Made by a program: the position numbers and the translations under genes. The notes under the pieces were generated by a model. The model saw only the letters and a program-made list of their open reading frames with translations, ran no database searches and had not been told where the DNA came from. Shown one piece after another: positions 23,170 through 25,537 of a stretch of DNA of 25,537 nt (its first letter is position 1; the number at the start of each line of letters is the position of its first letter). The stretch is from JACIWG01 sp049969935 (GTDB lineage: Archaea > Thermoproteota > Nitrososphaeria > JACIWG01): contig JBMFNX010000024.1 of the NCBI GenBank assembly GCA_049969935.1, positions 1 to 25,537 on the forward strand, given 5' to 3'.

Positions 23170-23679
23170 TCAACCTCTTTGAGACTCCAAAACAACCTTT
23201 AGGGGACTATCCTCTCTTAATCTAATAGAATCTTCTTCGTCGACCATAACAAATATTCCAGGCCTTCTAACAACACGATCCTTCATGACTATATGCCCGT
23301 GGACAATAAATTGCCTAGCTTGATAAGGAGATTTAGCTAAACCCTTCCTCCACACAATTGTCTGAAGCCTTCGCTCCAATATATCCTCAACCGTTAAATT
23401 CAGTATATCATCTAATGTTGAACCTTCACGAACAAAACCATATCTTAAAAGCTTCTTTAACAGAATATTTTCTCTAGCCTTCCTTTCACTTTCAGACATA
23501 GCTAAGAGAAGTCTAGCCTGACCCCTAATTTTTGATAGAATAGTCTTAGCCTTCCAAAGCTCACGCTTATTTCTTAAACCATAAGTACCCAATAACTGAA
23601 GTTCAGAAGCAAGAATATCGCTTCTCCAAGGCATCTTTGGCGAACTATACTTTTTCTTTGGCTTTTTAGGGTCACCCAT
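23170..23679 (-). CDS. rps4: 30S ribosomal protein S4
   Basis: 169 residues. Archaeal/eukaryotic S9e-like form: GDPKKPKKKYSSPKMPW, ELQLLGTYGLRNKRELWK, and the S4 RNA-binding domain ILERRLQTIVWRKG to SPYQARQFIVHGHIVMKDRVV. AGAGGTG lies seven bases before ATG. It has its own promoter in the 88-base gap after rps13. Confidence 0.97.
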   Translation of the reverse strand: MGDPKKPKKKYSSPKMPWRSDILASELQLLGTYGLRNKRELWKAKTILSKIRGQARLLLAMSESERKARENILLKKLLRYGFVREGSTLDDILNLTVEDILERRLQTIVWRKGLAKSPYQARQFIVHGHIVMKDRVVRRPGIFVMVDEEDSIRLREDSPLKVVLESQRG

Positions 23680-23727
23680 AAACTTGCACCTCTAAAACGA
23701 TTGCGGCACCCGCCTAATAGGGGATAC

Positions 23728-23740
23728 GGTTATAAAGATT
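23728..23740 (-). promoter_or_regulatory. TATA box of the rps4 operon
   Basis: AATCTTTATAACC on the minus strand, about 55 bases before the rps4 ATG. It predicts transcription starting near 23706 and a ~27-base leader with AGAGGTG. Confidence 0.5.
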
Positions 23741-23767
23741 TTTACTAAAACACAGTTCATTTTAATA

Positions 23768-24259
23768 TCACTTTTTACCCTTCTCCTTTTCAGTGGAAGG
23801 CTGAGTTTTGACAGCACCCTTTCTAACACCAACTGTCATACCCTTTCTCCCAGTAGTCCTTGTCCTTTGGCCTCTAACTTTAAGGCCGAGAGAGTGCCTT
23901 ACACCCCTCCAGCTCATAATTTCCTTTTCCCTCCTAACATCCTCTTTTACTATAAATTCTAGGTCAGAACTTATCAAATGTACATTTGAGCCTGAAGAAG
24001 GATCTCGCCTTCTATTCAAAAGATAAGGTAAATCAATATATGAATGAAGAGATTTGACGTAATCATCGATCGCTTTTAGGTCGGTTTCTGAAAGTGAACC
24101 CAGTCTAGCGTTTGGATCAAGGTTAAGCTTACTCACTATCGCGTTTGCTGTAGTGAAGCCGATACCTTTAATGTCAGCTAAAGCTGCTATCAGCTTCTTC
24201 TTCCCATTTAAGTCTCTTCCACCCAATCTTACAACATGCCTAAATTCGGACGAAGACAT
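23768..24259 (-). CDS. rps13: 30S ribosomal protein S13
   Basis: 163 residues, ATG start. FRHVVRLGGRDLNGKKKLIAAL, the helix-hairpin-helix IKGIGFTTANAIVSKLNL, and SWRGVRHSLGLKVRGQRTRTTGR near the C-terminus. The Lys-rich tail TEKEKGKK is longer than bacterial S13, as usual in archaea. A GGAAGGT-like site precedes the ATG. It heads the ribosomal/RNA polymerase block. Confidence 0.97.
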   Translation of the reverse strand: MSSSEFRHVVRLGGRDLNGKKKLIAALADIKGIGFTTANAIVSKLNLDPNARLGSLSETDLKAIDDYVKSLHSYIDLPYLLNRRRDPSSGSNVHLISSDLEFIVKEDVRREKEIMSWRGVRHSLGLKVRGQRTRTTGRKGMTVGVRKGAVKTQPSTEKEKGKK

Positions 24260-24292
24260 GCTAACCTTCCTTACAAGCTCCCTATAGACGCC

Positions 24293-24305
24293 CTTATTAA
24301 TAGTT
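24293..24305 (-). promoter_or_regulatory. TATA box of rps13
   Basis: AACTATTAATAAG on the minus strand, about 40 bases before the ATG. It follows the T-run that ends the DUF4430 gene. Transcription would start near 24273. Confidence 0.45.
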
Positions 24306-24320
24306 TTTATTATCTTCTAC

Positions 24321-24328
24321 AAAAAAAA
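24321..24328 (-). terminator. T8 run behind the DUF4430 gene
   Basis: Eight consecutive T on the minus strand, 12 bases after the stop of the DUF4430 gene and just before the rps13 promoter. Such U-tracts terminate archaeal transcription. No strong hairpin is seen, which is usual in archaea. Confidence 0.5.
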
Positions 24329-24339
24329 TAATGAGTGGG

Positions 24340-24795
24340 CTAGAATTTTACGTAACGCCATTCGATAACATAATCATTTAATACCGTAGTTTTTAAGGCA
24401 CCAGTTTGAGATAGTTCACCGTTGACATAAAACATCCAGTACTTTGACGCGTTAACATCATTTTCCACACCCAAAATTTCTGTTACAAAAACATCCCCGA
24501 ACTTTTCAGAAAACGTATACTTTATTCTTCCACCAACAGCCATTAAGGTCGCGTTTAGAACCGAAAAACTATGGTTAAGGTTGAAGTGCACAGGTTTAAC
24601 GAAAACGGTTCCATTCCCAAAGTTTACTACAACTATTACAGTTGCATTTTTTAAGAAAGATTCCCTAAAAGACTTTAAGGATGAAACTTCCCTTTCAAGC
24701 ATGTCAACACGATTAAAATATGATGCCGCAAAAACAGACGCTAGCGTAGCCCATATAATGAGTATGATGACAAGGAAATTCAATTTATTCAACAT
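24340..24795 (-). CDS. DUF4430-domain, membrane-anchored extracellular protein
   Basis: 151 residues from ATG 24795, with GAGGTG three bases upstream. Residues ~5-25 are one hydrophobic segment (FLVIILIIWATLASVFAA), a signal anchor. A short coiled stretch follows (RVDMLEREVSSLKSFRESFL). Residues ~52-151 match the DUF4430 / transcobalamin C-terminal-like fold by its closing signature YWMFYVNGELSQTG followed by VIEWRY. Several N-glycosylation sequons (NAT, NGT, NHS) fit an outside location. It overlaps the ECF S-component gene by 11 bases. DUF4430 proteins are found beside vitamin transporters, so a substrate-capturing partner, perhaps for cobalamin, is inferred. Confidence 0.75.
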   Translation of the reverse strand: MLNKLNFLVIILIIWATLASVFAASYFNRVDMLEREVSSLKSFRESFLKNATVIVVVNFGNGTVFVKPVHFNLNHSFSVLNATLMAVGGRIKYTFSEKFGDVFVTEILGVENDVNASKYWMFYVNGELSQTGALKTTVLNDYVIEWRYVKF

Positions 24796-25297
24796 AGACA
24801 CCTCTCAGCCGAGAAAAAACTTCTGGAATAACTAGGGAAGCCAGCATAGCGTTCACGAACTCGTGAACTGGACCAAAGGGATAGGGTGAAGGGAAGAAGA
24901 GCATGATTACCGCAACAATTATAGAATAATTGAAAACGTATGCGAGAGCCATTGACGTAAACAGATCATAAAAGAGTGCAGCGAAAAAGCCTAGAAGAAA
25001 CAGATTAAATCTTGAAATTTCACTTCTAAACTTCATGAGAAGAGACCCTAGAACACCGACAAAACCCATTGTTGGAGCAGTAACCATTGTCCACACACCA
25101 GACCCAAAATATAGTATATCAGTTATAGCCATAGACAAGAAGCCGACAAGGAAGCCGACAATCGGGCCAGCGAAAAGGCCTGAAAACAGTGTAAAGAATA
25201 CGACAGGTTTTATGTTGGGAAGTGGAGCAAGGATTAGTCTTGATACTATTGTTGTTGATGTTAATATTGTGGCAAGTGCAAGTTTTTTACTTTGCAT
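24785..25297 (-). CDS. ECF-type transporter S component (vitamin uptake)
   Basis: 170 residues with about six membrane helices. The S-component pattern is clear: LPNIKPVVFFTLFSGLFAGPIVGFLVG, then ITDILYFGSGVWTMVTAP. No ATPase or EcfT gene is in the window, so it would share an energising module elsewhere. ATG 25297 is chosen because a TATA box (CTTTATACAA, 25332-25341) lies upstream. The frame also reaches a GTG at 25358-25360, but that is upstream of the TATA box and abuts the transposon end. The substrate is unknown; cobalamin or another vitamin is suggested by the linked DUF4430 gene. Confidence 0.8.
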   Translation of the reverse strand: MQSKKLALATILTSTTIVSRLILAPLPNIKPVVFFTLFSGLFAGPIVGFLVGFLSMAITDILYFGSGVWTMVTAPTMGFVGVLGSLLMKFRSEISRFNLFLLGFFAALFYDLFTSMALAYVFNYSIIVAVIMLFFPSPYPFGPVHEFVNAMLASLVIPEVFSRLRGVYVE

Positions 25298-25331
25298 CTT
25301 GGATGGATTATCCAACCAAATTAATAAACTT

Positions 25332-25341
25332 TTGTATAAAG
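25332..25341 (-). promoter_or_regulatory. TATA box of the ECF-DUF4430 operon
   Basis: CTTTATACAA on the minus strand, ~40 bases before ATG 25297 and only ~20 bases inside the transposon boundary. Transcription would start near 25310. The insertion thus left the core promoter intact but replaced whatever lay upstream. Confidence 0.5.
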
Positions 25342-25360
25342 ATAATGAAGGAGAAGACAC

Positions 25361-25480
25361 GTGAACTACCCACGTCTGAATGGCGTGGGCTTCTCACTTC
25401 CTCGGCTGAACTTGCTTATCCTCTTATGGATAAGTAGAGGTTCAGTCTCTGTGAGGGCCCGTTCCAGACCCAGAGCAAGG
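25361..25480 (-). ncRNA. Putative omega-RNA (reRNA) scaffold overlapping the tnpB 3' end
   Basis: Within the last ~110 bases of tnpB lies a two-tier stem. An inner CTTATCC/GGATAAG (25415-25421, 25428-25434) has a six-base loop; an outer CTGAAC/GTTCAG (25406-25411, 25440-25445) surrounds it. The terminal CCCACG/CGTGGG hairpin follows, then TTCAC at the element end. Known omega-RNAs span the tnpB 3' end and right end and carry the guide in the flanking DNA. The guide here would start at 25360 on the minus strand. The 5' limit is not known. Confidence 0.55.
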
Positions 25481-25537
25481 ATGTTCCTTGCTGCGTTAAC
25501 ATCTCTATCCAGAACAAGTCCACATTTTGGGCACATG
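25366..25537 (-). CDS. tnpB: TnpB RNA-guided nuclease, C-terminal end (partial)
   Basis: Last 56 residues, running to TAG at 25366-25368. CPKCG (second half of the zinc ribbon) is followed by LVLDRDVNAARNILALGLE, where the Asp of DRDVNAA belongs to the third RuvC motif of TnpB. A basic tail of about 30 residues (LTETEPLLIHKRISKF, then GSEKPTPFRRG) ends the protein. TnpB is the RNA-guided nuclease ancestor of Cas12 that helps its IS persist. The 5' part lies beyond the window, so integrity is unknown, but this end is not disrupted. Confidence 0.9.
   Translation of the reverse strand, partial: MCPKCGLVLDRDVNAARNILALGLERALTETEPLLIHKRISKFSRGSEKPTPFRRG

Larger units (their letters stand above)
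25361..25537 (-). mobile_element. IS200/IS605-family element, right end (continues past the window)
   Basis: The tnpB 3' end is followed within five bases of its stop by TTCAC, where I place the element's right boundary at about 25361. A subterminal hairpin (CCCACG / CGTGGG, 25369-25374 and 25384-25389, nine-base loop) matches the imperfect palindromes used by TnpA single-strand transposases. No terminal inverted repeats are expected for this family. Whether the element also has tnpA is not visible. The boundary is inferred from hairpin position and known IS605 ends. Confidence 0.7.

Noticed and set aside
25298..25360. Longer N-terminus of the ECF S component from a GTG at the transposon edge
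   Set aside because: The stretch contains the TATA box and directly abuts the element end; ATG 25297 starts right at the first membrane helix.
1..25537. CRISPR arrays and tRNA genes
   Set aside because: No regularly spaced repeats and no tRNA-like cloverleaf with a GTTCxANNC T-loop were seen in the gaps, which are all short.

Overview
This window is chromosomal archaeal DNA, moderately AT-rich, most likely from a thermophilic TACK-type lineage (Thermoproteota in the broad sense). The evidence is the set of archaeal/eukaryotic-type ribosomal proteins (S6e, S24e, S27ae, S28e, L7Ae, L18e, L24e), the archaeal RNA polymerase subunits Rpo3, Rpo7 and Rpo10, Spt4, aIF2-gamma, aIF5B, an isopentenyl phosphate kinase mevalonate branch, GGTGA-type ribosome binding sites and BRE/TATA promoters. 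The exact lineage cannot be fixed from sequence reading alone.

Layout. Positions 1-2146 (minus) hold a surface-layer-like protein that runs off the left edge: signal peptide, Ig-like sheet region with many N-glycosylation sequons, long coiled coil, C-terminal membrane anchor. A divergent Lrp/AsnC regulator (2376-2834, plus) shares its upstream region, where a 19-bp palindrome abuts the surface-protein promoter. A two-gene plus-strand operon follows (2927-5244): an HExxH putative metallopeptidase, overlapping by one base a 544-residue fusion of a nucleotidyltransferase and a Bud32/RIO-like kinase. It is the best candidate here for an undescribed system.

From 5234 to 24259 everything is on the minus strand and is information-processing or housekeeping. 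Read in the direction of transcription (right to left): S13; S4-S11-Rpo3-L18e-L13-S9-Rpo10-enolase-S2; Memo-mevalonate kinase-isopentenyl phosphate kinase-type 2 IPP isomerase-prenyl synthase-GluRS; L7Ae-S28e-L24e; aIF5B; S6e-aIF2-gamma-PIN protein; Rpo7-Spt4-GTP-dependent dephospho-CoA kinase; S24e-S27ae. The order is an old archaeal arrangement in which translation, transcription and lipid-precursor genes are tightly packed. rpoK (expected beside rpoN) and ndk (often between L24e and infB) are missing from their usual places. Many starts are TTG, including all six genes from Memo to GluRS.

The right end (24340-25297, minus) carries an ECF-type S component and a DUF4430 membrane-anchored protein, probably a vitamin (possibly cobalamin) uptake pair. 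The window ends in the 3' end of an IS200/IS605-family tnpB gene (25366-25537, minus). Its last bases form strong hairpins typical of an omega-RNA scaffold and right transposon end, with the putative guide falling on DNA just upstream of the ECF gene.
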